Of a DNA stretch of 64,000 bases, positions 15,321 to 23,314 are shown one piece after another. The position numbers were made by a program, and so were the translations under genes. The stretch is from Paenibacillus swuensis (GTDB lineage Bacteria; Bacillota; Bacilli; Paenibacillales; DY6): contig NZ_CP011388.1 in NCBI RefSeq assembly GCF_001644605.1, positions 4,445,501 to 4,509,500 of the forward strand, written 5' to 3'. Below the pieces are notes generated by a model that ran no database searches, had not been told where the DNA came from, and saw only the letters and a program-made list of their open reading frames with translations. Numbering within the stretch: the stretch's first letter is position 1; each line of letters starts with the position of its first letter.

Positions 15321-16406
15321 TTACATGTATACAGGCTTTACACAGACAGGTTTGGAGAGATGGACATCATTTCCTGTGTATTGCAGCCTTCCGGAATCCG
15401 AATTTATCTTGAACACTGCAATATTGTTCGTGTCCCGGTTGGCACAGAGCAGATAACCTCCTCCGGGTGTCAGCGCAAAGTGGCGCGGATGTTCACCTTC
15501 CGTGGAAACATGCTGAACAAGCGACAACTTTCCTGTACTCACATCCACCGCGTACACCGCGATGCTGTCATGTCCACGGTTCGATCCGTATACATATTTA
15601 CCGTCTTCGGAAACCGCGATTTCCGCCGTAGAGTTCTCACCGGCAAAGTCGGCAGGCAGGGTCGAGATGGTATGTACAGGCGTCAAGCTGCCATTCTCAG
15701 CACTATAAGCGAAAGCAGTGATCGTGGAATCCATTTCATGGATGACATAAGCATAGGATCCGGAAGGATGAAAAGCCAAGTGACGCGGACCGGACCCGGG
15801 ATTGGTTTCGGTCACACCTTCCAAGCGGAGGGTTTGGCTCTCTTCCACAATCGAGTAGGTAAAGATCCGATCCAATCCTAAATCCGGAATCAGCAGGAAA
15901 CGATTGTCCGGACTAAAGAAAGCGGAATGCGGATGAGGACGGTCTTGCCGTTCGGGATTGACGCTTGACCCCTCATGCTGTTCCACATCCAACACTTGAC
16001 CAATGAGACCGTCTTCCGTAATCGCTTGCAACCCCGCCATCCCTTCATGATAACTCACGACAACCAGATACCGGTCATTCGCGTCGCGTTGAATATGGCA
16101 TGTAGGTCCTTCCGTTGTATTCCTCCTGTTTAATATTTCGATTGAGCCTGAAGGCAGAATGTTGAATGCGACGGCCTCGCCAGCCTTCTTCCCTGAAGGC
16201 GCGGTCACCTCGGATATCGCGTATAATTTCCGGTTGGACGCATCCACATTCAGAAAAGTGGGGTTCTTTAACCCCGCTGCGCTGTCCAACAGTTCAAGAC
16301 TTCCGCTTGTTTCATTGAATTCATAAACATAGACACTGTTATCCCCCGCCTCGGCGTACGAACCTGCGAAAACCAGCATGCGCCCGGTATGTTGTTGTGA
16401 ACTCAT
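15321..16406 (-). CDS. Lactonase family protein, 6-phosphogluconolactonase (YkgB/Pgl beta-propeller type)
   Basis: A 361-residue seven-bladed beta-propeller of the lactonase family, whose characterised members hydrolyse 6-phosphogluconolactone in the oxidative pentose phosphate pathway. Blade-like repeats with Y-V/A-x-N/E motifs run through the chain. Conserved lactonase motifs include DRPHPHSAFF (about residues 151-160), GSGPRHLAFHPSG (about 205-217) and EHPRHFALTPGGGYL (about 305-319), whose His and Arg residues line the propeller centre. The ATG at 16406 (MSSQQHTG) has GGAGG ten bases upstream; a longer in-frame start at 16457 has no such site. Monocistronic. Confidence 0.9.
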   Translation of the reverse strand: MSSQQHTGRMLVFAGSYAEAGDNSVYVYEFNETSGSLELLDSAAGLKNPTFLNVDASNRKLYAISEVTAPSGKKAGEAVAFNILPSGSIEILNRRNTTEGPTCHIQRDANDRYLVVVSYHEGMAGLQAITEDGLIGQVLDVEQHEGSSVNPERQDRPHPHSAFFSPDNRFLLIPDLGLDRIFTYSIVEESQTLRLEGVTETNPGSGPRHLAFHPSGSYAYVIHEMDSTITAFAYSAENGSLTPVHTISTLPADFAGENSTAEIAVSEDGKYVYGSNRGHDSIAVYAVDVSTGKLSLVQHVSTEGEHPRHFALTPGGGYLLCANRDTNNIAVFKINSDSGRLQYTGNDVHLSKPVCVKPVYM

Positions 16407-16536
16407 AACTTGATTCCTCCTTTGGATATTTTGGATTAAAACAGCCATTCGTATCATATGTTCTTAGAAACAGGATCCCTGTCCTTCAGTATACCTTAAG
16501 TACACATCCATGCGCATCAGCGGGTCAGCTAAGTTC

Positions 16537-16550
16537 TGTTAGCGCTTTCT
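16537..16550 (+). promoter_or_regulatory. Candidate cre site (CcpA) upstream of the catalase gene
   Basis: TGTTAGCGCTTTCT matches the cre consensus TGWAARCGYTWNCW at 13 of 14 positions and lies 24 bases before the catalase start, between promoter and ribosome binding site. A CcpA roadblock or repression role is inferred. Confidence 0.5.
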
Positions 16551-16573
16551 AAAAGGAAAGGTGGTCATCGTCC

Positions 16574-18094
16574 ATGAATGAAAAGCAAGGTTCATCCCAA
16601 GGTCAGACACCGCAAACCGATAATTACACTCTTACGAATCGTCAAGGCCATCCCATTACGGATAATCAGAATGTAAGGACAGTCGGACGCCGAGGCCCCA
16701 CAACTTTGGAAAACTACCACTTTATTGAGAAAATCACACATTTTGACCGGGAACGTATTCCTGAACGTGTGGTGCATGCGCGAGGCGCGGGTGCTCACGG
16801 TGTGTTTGAGGCTTACGGTACGGCGGGTGATGATCCGGTGTCGAAGTTTACCCGAGCGAAGTTATTTCAACAGGCCGGCAAACAAACACCGGTTTTCGTT
16901 CGCTTCTCCACGGTTGTCCATGGCGGTCATTCCCCGGAAACGTTGCGCGATCCGCGCGGCTTTGCGGTTAAATTCTATACCGAAGATGGGAACTGGGATC
17001 TTGTCGGTAACAATCTGAAGATTTTCTTTATTCGGGACCCGCTTAAATTCCCCGATATGGTACACGCGTTCAAACCGGATCCGATTACGAACACGCAAAG
17101 TATGGAACGTTTCTTCGATTTCGTCTCTTTAACGCCGGAGGCGACTCACATGGTCACTTTCTTGTTTTCTCCGTGGGGTATTCCGGCCAATTATCGGCAA
17201 ATGCAGGGCTCTGGCGTGAATACATATAAGTGGGTCAATAGCGAAGGGGCCGGATTCCTGGTGAAATACCATTGGGAGCCGCTCAAACAAGGATTGCTGA
17301 ATCTCCTTCAGAAGGATGCTGAAACCATTCAATCCACAGAGTTCAATCATGCAACCGTTGACCTGTACCAAGCCATCGAGAACGGTGACTATCCGGAGTG
17401 GGAGCTCTGCGTGCAGATCTTGAGCGATGACGAGCATCCGGAACTGGATTTCGACCCGTTGGATCCTACGAAGCTGTGGCCTGAGGAGCAAATTCCTTTT
17501 CTGCCGGTAGGCAAAATGACCCTTAACCGCAACCCCGAAGATTACTTCACCGAGGTGGAGCAGGCAGCCTTCGGGACTGGCGTTCTGGTGGACGGTCTCG
17601 ACTTCTCCGACGACAAGCTGCTGCAAGGCCGCACGTTCAGCTACTCGGATACGCAGCGCCATCGTGTCGGGGCTAACTACCTCCAACTGCCTATCAACGC
17701 CCCTCGCGCACGGGTAGCGACCAATCAGAGCGGCGGCCAGATGCAATATCGGGTAGATCGGGCCCCGGGCCAGAATCCGCATGTGAACTATGAGCCTTCC
17801 TCTTTGGGCGGGCTTGAAGAAGCGCCTAAACCGGGCAAGGACCACGAGCCGCACGTTGATGCCCGTTTAGTTCGGGAGAAGATTGAGCGAACGAATGATT
17901 TCGGTCAGGCCGGTGATACGTACCGCAACTTCGCTGATTGGGAACGCGATGAACTCATCTCCAACCTTGCGGGAGCGTTACGCACCTGCCAAACGGATAT
18001 ACAGGAGCGGATGATCGGTTATTTTACCAAAGCGGATCCAGAGTACGGTCAGCGGGTGAAGGAAGCCATTTATGGTTCCGGTGAACTGAAATAG
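16574..18094 (+). CDS. katA: Haem catalase, monofunctional
   Basis: A 506-residue cytosolic haem enzyme that disproportionates hydrogen peroxide. The catalytic residues are visible: distal His68 in [12 protein letters not shown], distal Asn146 in GNWDLVGNN, and the proximal haem ligand Tyr357 in [14 protein letters not shown]. Length fits small-subunit catalases. The start follows AAAGGAAAGG, and a perfect terminator follows the stop. A cre-like site lies just upstream; no PerR box was identified with confidence. Confidence 0.97.
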   Translation: MNEKQGSSQGQTPQTDNYTLTNRQGHPITDNQNVRTVGRRGPTTLENYHFIEKITHFDRERIPERVVHARGAGAHGVFEAYGTAGDDPVSKFTRAKLFQQAGKQTPVFVRFSTVVHGGHSPETLRDPRGFAVKFYTEDGNWDLVGNNLKIFFIRDPLKFPDMVHAFKPDPITNTQSMERFFDFVSLTPEATHMVTFLFSPWGIPANYRQMQGSGVNTYKWVNSEGAGFLVKYHWEPLKQGLLNLLQKDAETIQSTEFNHATVDLYQAIENGDYPEWELCVQILSDDEHPELDFDPLDPTKLWPEEQIPFLPVGKMTLNRNPEDYFTEVEQAAFGTGVLVDGLDFSDDKLLQGRTFSYSDTQRHRVGANYLQLPINAPRARVATNQSGGQMQYRVDRAPGQNPHVNYEPSSLGGLEEAPKPGKDHEPHVDARLVREKIERTNDFGQAGDTYRNFADWERDELISNLAGALRTCQTDIQERMIGYFTKADPEYGQRVKEAIYGSGELK

Positions 18095-18097
18095 GGT

Positions 18098-18129
18098 GAA
18101 GCCCCGGTCCGCGGACCGGGGCTTCCTTT
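18098..18129 (+). terminator. Catalase terminator
   Basis: A perfect 28-base palindrome (18098-18125, half-site GAAGCCCCGGTCCG) is followed by CTTTT. It begins three bases after the catalase stop codon. Confidence 0.9.
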
Positions 18130-18230
18130 TGGGGACATAGGAGATTGATAATACGTCTTTTCTTGCGCCAGCGGCTGGATCTGATTATGATGGAGTATGT
18201 CTGCCAACTATGATACCGGAGTGTGAACCT

Positions 18231-18662
18231 ATGAGCTTGAGACTGCGCGGCCACCATTTGCTGTGTTTGTTGGGATTTCGGGATATGGGCTACTCTCCTG
18301 AATTTACGTTAAATATGAAAGTCGTATATGAAGCTCTTCGTGAAGAACCCTCCACGATGGTGCTGCTCGTGGAAGGACCGGATGATCTTTGTCAGTGTTA
18401 CCCTGCCGACAAGCCCAATCACTGCAGGTCCGAAAGCGTGGATCGCCGGGACCAAGCCGTTCTGGATCGGCTTGGTCTCGTTGCGGGTACATTCATCGCA
18501 TGGGAGGACATCCTGAAGAGGATCAGGCTTCACATGGAACCTGAGCTGATTCCCCATCTCTGCGCATCCTGTCCTTGGGAACCATACGGCGTCTGCCGGG
18601 ACGGTCTTACACGGATTGGTCAGGGCGAAGGTTTGCCGGAATTGCCGGCTGCTTCGGAGTAG
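18231..18662 (+). CDS. DUF1284 domain protein
   Basis: A 143-residue protein of the DUF1284 family, function unknown. It has the N-terminal family motif LRLRGHHLLCLLGFRDMGY and a conserved set of cysteines suited to metal or iron-sulfur binding (Cys in HLLCL, DLCQCYP and a C-terminal CASCPWEPYGVC). The ATG at 18231 is chosen because GGAG lies nine bases upstream. Its 3' end overlaps the convergent gene at 18620 by 43 bases, so the two transcripts are antisense to each other at their ends. Confidence 0.85.
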   Translation: MSLRLRGHHLLCLLGFRDMGYSPEFTLNMKVVYEALREEPSTMVLLVEGPDDLCQCYPADKPNHCRSESVDRRDQAVLDRLGLVAGTFIAWEDILKRIRLHMEPELIPHLCASCPWEPYGVCRDGLTRIGQGEGLPELPAASE

Positions 18663-19153
18663 GGCAAGTAAGCAATTTCAAACCGGGAACCCAGCGGTAT
18701 GATCTCATACAAATATTTATGGACTAGTTCCTTATCAAAGTCGGTCACGGCGTAATCCACACTGAGATCATAATAGATCGTGCCCGTCTTCTCGTTGTAA
18801 CTCCTGAAGGTCATCCGCCCCCGCTCGAACATGGAACTGATGACATCCACAATCATATATTGATCCAGCTTGCGGCTCATGGCCGCGGCAACGACAGGCT
18901 CCGGCAGATCATCCGTCGGAGGTACTTTATCCGTTTGAATCGCGGAGTATCCTTTCACTTGAAAGCAGACATGCGGCAGGAAATAATTCGACGCGAAACA
19001 CATCAGATCGGTCATCTCAGTGTTCGTTAAACTCAAATCCTCATTCCAGGCATATATAACCGCCGAGTGCCTTCCGCTCGTATGCACTCTTACGTATTTC
19101 AGATGCGGATGATGCTTTTTGATTAAATATTCGGACCATAACCGAGTACCCAT
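18620..19153 (-). CDS. Hypothetical protein, 177 residues
   Basis: Not recognised. It is a soluble mixed alpha/beta protein, with no signal peptide or membrane segment when started at the ATG at 19153 (MGTRLWSEYLIKKHHP), which follows GGGGTG. A longer frame opens at 19270 but adds sequence lying across the promoter. The frame is intact with normal codon use. It converges on and overlaps DUF1284 by 43 bases. A cre-like site lies 51 bases upstream, suggesting catabolite control. Confidence 0.6.
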   Translation of the reverse strand: MGTRLWSEYLIKKHHPHLKYVRVHTSGRHSAVIYAWNEDLSLTNTEMTDLMCFASNYFLPHVCFQVKGYSAIQTDKVPPTDDLPEPVVAAAMSRKLDQYMIVDVISSMFERGRMTFRSYNEKTGTIYYDLSVDYAVTDFDKELVHKYLYEIIPLGSRFEIAYLPYSEAAGNSGKPSP

Positions 19154-19203
19154 TCGGATCACCCCACACTCGTATTCGTATATATAAGATTTGAATAAAT
19201 CAA

Positions 19204-19217
19204 TGTTAACGCTTACA
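19204..19217 (-). promoter_or_regulatory. Candidate cre site upstream of the 177-residue hypothetical gene
   Basis: TGTTAACGCTTACA matches the cre consensus at 13 of 14 positions (the site is near-palindromic, so strand is nominal). It is 51 bases from the ATG at 19153, a position suited to repression near the promoter. Confidence 0.5.
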
Positions 19218-19314
19218 TATATGATTAGTTTATGCCGCATCGAACCTGATCTTGACAACATTAGGCACATACAAATAACCTGACCCCTCGGTCAGGTTAC
19301 ATAGGTTAGTTCAT

Positions 19315-20655
19315 TTAAAGAGAAACGCCGGCCGACGCGTATCGGTTCGCCGGGCGATCCAATCCGAAATGACCGCGCAGCGTGGCGCTGTCATATTCCG
19401 TCCGGAACAGGCCCCGCCTCTGAAGCTCAGGCACAACTTGTTCCGCAAATTCCTCCAACCCGCCGGGTAAATAAGGCGGCATCACATTGAATCCGTCGCT
19501 TGCTCCAGTTTGGAACCACTCCTCGAGCTGATCTGCCACCTGAACCGCCGTGCCCGCGAAGGTTCGATGCCCCCTCCCGCCTGCAAGGCGATGAATCAAT
19601 TGGCGAATGGTCAGGTTTTCTCTCTGCGCCAAGTCGGCCACCAGTTGATATCGACTCTTGTTTCCGTTGATCTCGTTTACACCCGGCAACGCGGGCAGAG
19701 GACCGTCCAACGGATACTGAAACAGATCAATCTTCAGCATATTCGACAGTTGATTTAACCCGTAAGCAGGCACGGTAAGCTCGTTGAGATAGGCTTCTTT
19801 CTCCTTAGCCTCCGATTCCGTAGCACCCAGAACGGCGCAGATCCCCGGCAGAATTTTAAGCTGATCCGGATTTCGTCCGTATCTGGCAGCCCTGGATTTC
19901 ACATCGGCATAAAATTGCTGGGCTTCTTCAAGTGTCTGCTGGGCCGTAAATATAGCTTCCGCATGCCGGGCCGCAAACTCTCTCCCGTCCTCGGAAGAGC
20001 CCGCCTGCACCAACACCGGATATCCTTGCGGGGATCTGGATATATTCAACGGTCCCTGTACATGGAACGTCTCCCCCGCATGGTTCAGTTCACGGACCTT
20101 AGTGTCATCCGCGAATATACCGGCTTGTTTATCGCTCACGATCGCGTCGTCTTCCCAGCTGTCCCATAAACCTGTTACCACTTCCAGAAACTCCCTTGCA
20201 CGCTCGTAACGCTTGCTGTGCTCAAGGTGTCCGTTCTTGCTGAAATTTCTCGCTTCATACTCGCTGCCGGAGGTTACAATGTTCCAACCCGCACGGCCCT
20301 TGCTGATGTGATCTAAAGAGGCGAATTTACGAGCCAGATGAAACGGTTCATTATAAGTAGTTGACACCGTGCCGATCAGACCGATGTGTTCGGTTACAGC
20401 CGCTAAGGCGGACAGTAACGTAAACGGCTCCAACCCGATGTAGGCGCCATGCTTAATATTTTGGGAAACGGCTAACCCGTCCGCCAGAAACAACGAGTCG
20501 AATTTCGCCGCCTCCGCGATTTGCGCAAGTTTCTTGAAATAATGTATGTCGGTTATATTCTGCGGTTCCGTGTGCGGATGTCTCCATGCCGCCTCATGAT
20601 GTCCCACATTCATTAGAAATGCGTTTAAATTCATTTGCCGATTCGGTTTACTCAC
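19315..20655 (-). CDS. FMN-dependent monooxygenase, NtaA/SnaA/DszA family
   Basis: A 446-residue flavin-dependent monooxygenase of the bacterial luciferase superfamily, in the nitrilotriacetate monooxygenase/DszA branch. These enzymes use reduced FMN from a separate reductase to oxidise organosulfur or aminopolycarboxylate substrates. Typical motifs include AAWRHP near the N terminus, FDSLFLADGLA (about residues 53-63), GLIGTVSTTYNEPFHLARKF (about 92-111), GRAGWNIVTS (about 120-129) and QAGSSEDGREFAARHAE (about 217-233). GTG at 20655 is used because GGAGGCG lies seven bases upstream. The gene is preceded by a leader with a terminator hairpin, so transcription attenuation is likely. Substrate unknown. 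Confidence 0.9.
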   Translation of the reverse strand: MSKPNRQMNLNAFLMNVGHHEAAWRHPHTEPQNITDIHYFKKLAQIAEAAKFDSLFLADGLAVSQNIKHGAYIGLEPFTLLSALAAVTEHIGLIGTVSTTYNEPFHLARKFASLDHISKGRAGWNIVTSGSEYEARNFSKNGHLEHSKRYERAREFLEVVTGLWDSWEDDAIVSDKQAGIFADDTKVRELNHAGETFHVQGPLNISRSPQGYPVLVQAGSSEDGREFAARHAEAIFTAQQTLEEAQQFYADVKSRAARYGRNPDQLKILPGICAVLGATESEAKEKEAYLNELTVPAYGLNQLSNMLKIDLFQYPLDGPLPALPGVNEINGNKSRYQLVADLAQRENLTIRQLIHRLAGGRGHRTFAGTAVQVADQLEEWFQTGASDGFNVMPPYLPGGLEEFAEQVVPELQRRGLFRTEYDSATLRGHFGLDRPANRYASAGVSL

Positions 20656-20700
20656 GCTTATCGCCTCCAAAAGAAATTTATAGATTTCCACCTTTAACGC

Positions 20701-20734
20701 AAAAAAGAGACACCTCATCTTATGAGCGCGTCTC
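20701..20734 (-). terminator. Leader terminator (attenuator candidate) upstream of the monooxygenase gene
   Basis: On the minus strand GAGAC...CTCAT pairs with ATGAG...GTCTC (20707-20718 with 20722-20734; an internal loop of two against three bases and a three-base loop), followed by six T. It lies about 45 bases before the monooxygenase start. The preceding gene already has its own terminator (20824-20861), so this hairpin sits inside the monooxygenase leader. Confidence 0.6.
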
Positions 20735-20823
20735 CGGTGGTCCGGTCGGTATAAAACATATAATTCCAATATGTATAGTATGATTTAACTAGATATTAAA
20801 CGCAACTCTGTTTGATGTCAAGC

Positions 20824-20861
20824 AAAAAAAAGACTCGGCCGTGGTAACAAGCCGGGTCTTT
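20824..20861 (-). terminator. Terminator of the acidic protein gene
   Basis: AAAGACTCGGC (20829-20839) pairs with GCCGGGTCTTT (20851-20861) with a G-T wobble, followed on the minus strand by a T-run. Confidence 0.8.
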
Positions 20862-20894
20862 GTTAAGCAGGTTTTATTACATTGCGCACCACAA

Positions 20895-21128
20895 TTACTC
20901 TGCCTGTTCTTCTTCCGCTGCAGCTGCTTCTTCGTCGGCTGCTGCAGCTTCTTCCTCGGCTGCCGCAAGCTCTTCCTCCGCGGCCTCTTGGGCTTCCGCA
21001 GCAGGCTGTTCCGCAAGTTCTTCGGCGGCTTCTTCCGCTTCCGCTACTTCCTCCGCAATGATTTCCTCGGTTAGATCTTCCGCATCAATCTCGGTGATTT
21101 CCTGAACGATTTCCTCGTCTTGGCTCAT
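20895..21128 (-). CDS. Highly acidic Glu/Ala-rich low-complexity protein (77 residues)
   Basis: Begins MSQDEEIVQEITEIDAEDLT and after about residue 25 consists almost only of Glu, Ala and a few Gln/Asp in AAEEE-type repeats. It would form one long acidic helix with very low pI. ATG at 21128 follows AGGTG by six bases, and a clear terminator follows, so it is a complete transcription unit. No signal peptide and no family recognised. Low-complexity coding of this kind can vary in length by slippage. Possible roles (acidic chaperone-like or nucleic-acid-mimic peptide) are speculation. Confidence 0.6.
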   Translation of the reverse strand: MSQDEEIVQEITEIDAEDLTEEIIAEEVAEAEEAAEELAEQPAAEAQEAAEEELAAAEEEAAAADEEAAAAEEEQAE

Positions 21129-21221
21129 GTATATCACCTGCCTTTATCTATAATTGTAGCGCTTACATTTGGGCGCGACAAGAGGTGTAAAATGTCGGTT
21201 TATAGGAAGTTATGCGGAAAA

Positions 21222-21260
21222 ACGAACAGGGCTGAAGATGTGTATCCTCTCCTCAGCCCT
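21222..21260 (-). terminator. Probable terminator of the 279-residue gene
   Basis: AGGGCTGA (21228-21235) and TCAGCCCT (21253-21260) form an 8-bp stem with a 17-base loop, followed on the minus strand by GTTCGTTTTT. Confidence 0.55.
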
Positions 21261-21272
21261 TAAGGTTCCGCT

Positions 21273-22112
21273 TTAAAGCTTTTTGATTTTTGAAGGATTA
21301 TTGATCTTGTACCGCACTTCCTTGTTCAGCTTCCGGTCGGCGAATTTGGCTTCGAACGAAATCTGTCCGCCAAGCTCCAGCTCCAACTTCTTCAGCGTAT
21401 TGCTGTTACTGGACCAGGCTGATTCAATCGCCAGCTCTTCCCCGTTCGCCAACGTTAGCACCACGTCTTTATAAACGATAATCTCATCTTCCGTTTCGTT
21501 AAAGTGATTATATTTGGTCGTAAATTCTTCTATGGTGGCCGTTGCCGCCACCTTATCTTCAGGCAGGTTAATTTTCGGTTTCTTTTCTTTCTTCGTCGCC
21601 TTGGCTGGTTTCGTTTCCATCCCGGTGAAGTTCTCCGGATCTGATATGTCAACAACACCGGGCATCGTTGCTTTAGGCTTTGGTACCGCGGCGGGCGGTG
21701 AACTAACCTCCAACTGCTCCGCATCAACCTTAGCGCGGTCATCAGTATCATCACCAGACTCATCCGAATCAGGCTCGCCTTCGCCGTTGTCGTCCGAAAT
21801 CACTTTCACGCCGGCGCTGAAGCTGGCAGCTTGCATTTCTTTAAGATATGCATAATGAACATTATGGAGATTGCCGTCCTGGAACTCCACTACACAAGTC
21901 AGCGGATGATCATATCCGACCAGTTTACATAAACGCTTGTATCCTTTGCCTTTGTACCAATATTCATCTTTGGTCTTCGCCTTTTCATTAATCAGGCCCC
22001 ATTCCAGAGCTTTATCCCGCAGCTCTTCTTCACTTTCGAATCGGGTCAGATCACTGGGTCGAATGTACGGTGTAAGTTGACTTTCTTCCAAATGCGGCAA
22101 ATCGGTTTTCAT
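21273..22112 (-). CDS. Hypothetical two-domain protein with charged linker (279 residues)
   Basis: Not recognised. An N-terminal domain (about residues 1-105) contains KDEYWYKGKGYKRLCKLVGY and YAYLKEMQAASFSAG. An acidic stretch follows (DDNGEGEPDSDESGDDTDD at about 107-125), then a Pro/Lys-rich linker (about 138-185, ending KKEKKPK), and a C-terminal beta-rich domain (about 190-279). There is no signal peptide or membrane segment, so it is probably cytosolic. The ATG is clear and the frame intact. It lies upstream of the acidic 77-residue gene on the same strand but is separated from it by a hairpin. Confidence 0.65.
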   Translation of the reverse strand: MKTDLPHLEESQLTPYIRPSDLTRFESEEELRDKALEWGLINEKAKTKDEYWYKGKGYKRLCKLVGYDHPLTCVVEFQDGNLHNVHYAYLKEMQAASFSAGVKVISDDNGEGEPDSDESGDDTDDRAKVDAEQLEVSSPPAAVPKPKATMPGVVDISDPENFTGMETKPAKATKKEKKPKINLPEDKVAATATIEEFTTKYNHFNETEDEIIVYKDVVLTLANGEELAIESAWSSNSNTLKKLELELGGQISFEAKFADRKLNKEVRYKINNPSKIKKL

Positions 22113-22161
22113 CGCGGACTACTCCTGTCTACATATGTATAGCTTATATTATATCCCTTAT

Positions 22162-23259
22162 TTACGTTAAAGCTACCAAACGTTGATGGAGCAAGTCAAA
22201 TGCTTTCTTCACCGATTCCTTTGAAATCTTTGTATATCGGTCACCTATATTGACCTCAAAGGAACATGTAGAATTTCCATTATTCCCGGTTAAATAAGAG
22301 GTCAATCCAATCCCTGTTTGCTCATATAGAGCAATGAGCTCAGGCTCCAGTTTCTCTGCCGGAATTGCAGCATGCACATGAAACATATTAGATACGGGCA
22401 CGTAAGGGACCGTGGTTAAGCCAGAACAGGCGTTATACAACGCAGCCAGCTCTCTCGATTGCTCATAATACTCGTCCATCTTAGGCAACCTTTGCTTTAT
22501 GTAATACTCAGCGCTCAGAATATAGGGATAAAGGCTGATTAAATCGCCGCCGAGACGTCTTTTCCAAACTTTAGTTTTCTCTGTAAATGAAAGATCACCC
22601 GCAAGGATCGCTCCGGCGACCCCGCCGATCCCTTTGTAGAATGAGATATATACACTGTCAAACAACTGACAAACTTCCGCTGCGGTTTTCTTATAATGGG
22701 GCAACACTTCAAACAAACGCGCCCCGTCCATATGCAGTTTGATACCAAGTTCACGGCAATACTTTGAAATCGCTTCAAGTTCTTCATATGTCGGCAACTG
22801 ACCGCCGATCTCGCGTTGAGGTAATTCCAACAGCACACAAGAAATATCGGCTTTCATCTGTTTGATATCTTCCAAGCGGATAAGCCGATCAGGTTCACCT
22901 AACAGCACCGTTTCAATCTGATGTAGCTCTCTCAGGCAATCCTCTTCATGAATTTCCGGATGGGCCAAGGGATGATAGGCTACCCGCCTCCATCCTTTCT
23001 CATCACACCATAATCTTAGAGCGATCTGCTGGGCCATCGTACCGCTCGGGAAGAATACGGCGGACTCTTTCCCAAGCATCGTTGCCATTTCGGTTTGAAA
23101 ATGTTCTATAAGCTCGCCTGTACCATAAATATCGCTTTCCATATTCCCAGGGTAAGAGGATAAAGCATCCATTAATACTTGCACATCTCTTGGCCCATGG
23201 CCGTTTAATAGGTATGGCGTTAACTTGTAGGCTTCCTTTAAAGTCAGAGACTCTTGCAT
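22162..23259 (-). CDS. Threonine aldolase family protein (PLP-dependent beta-eliminating lyase)
   Basis: A 365-residue fold-type I PLP enzyme of the beta-eliminating lyase/low-specificity L-threonine aldolase family, which cleaves L-threonine or allo-threonine to glycine and acetaldehyde. Visible are the N-terminal YGTGELIEHFQTEMATMLGK (about residues 45-64), the FFPSGTMAQQIAL cofactor region (about 69-81), MDGARLFEV with the PLP-pyridine Asp (about 177-185), and the Schiff-base Lys in SFYKGIGG (about 206-213). Start has AAGGAG. The N-terminal extension is slightly longer than in LtaE. Substrate not proven. Confidence 0.88.
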   Translation of the reverse strand: MQESLTLKEAYKLTPYLLNGHGPRDVQVLMDALSSYPGNMESDIYGTGELIEHFQTEMATMLGKESAVFFPSGTMAQQIALRLWCDEKGWRRVAYHPLAHPEIHEEDCLRELHQIETVLLGEPDRLIRLEDIKQMKADISCVLLELPQREIGGQLPTYEELEAISKYCRELGIKLHMDGARLFEVLPHYKKTAAEVCQLFDSVYISFYKGIGGVAGAILAGDLSFTEKTKVWKRRLGGDLISLYPYILSAEYYIKQRLPKMDEYYEQSRELAALYNACSGLTTVPYVPVSNMFHVHAAIPAEKLEPELIALYEQTGIGLTSYLTGNNGNSTCSFEVNIGDRYTKISKESVKKAFDLLHQRLVALT

Positions 23260-23314
23260 TCGATGAAACTCCTTCCGGATCGTGAAATCCCCTCCATTTT
23301 AGCATATCTGTATA

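Noticed and set aside
21155-21167. cre-like TGTAGCGCTTACA near the acidic protein gene
   Set aside because: One base shorter than the cre consensus in its left half, so a poor match despite its symmetry.
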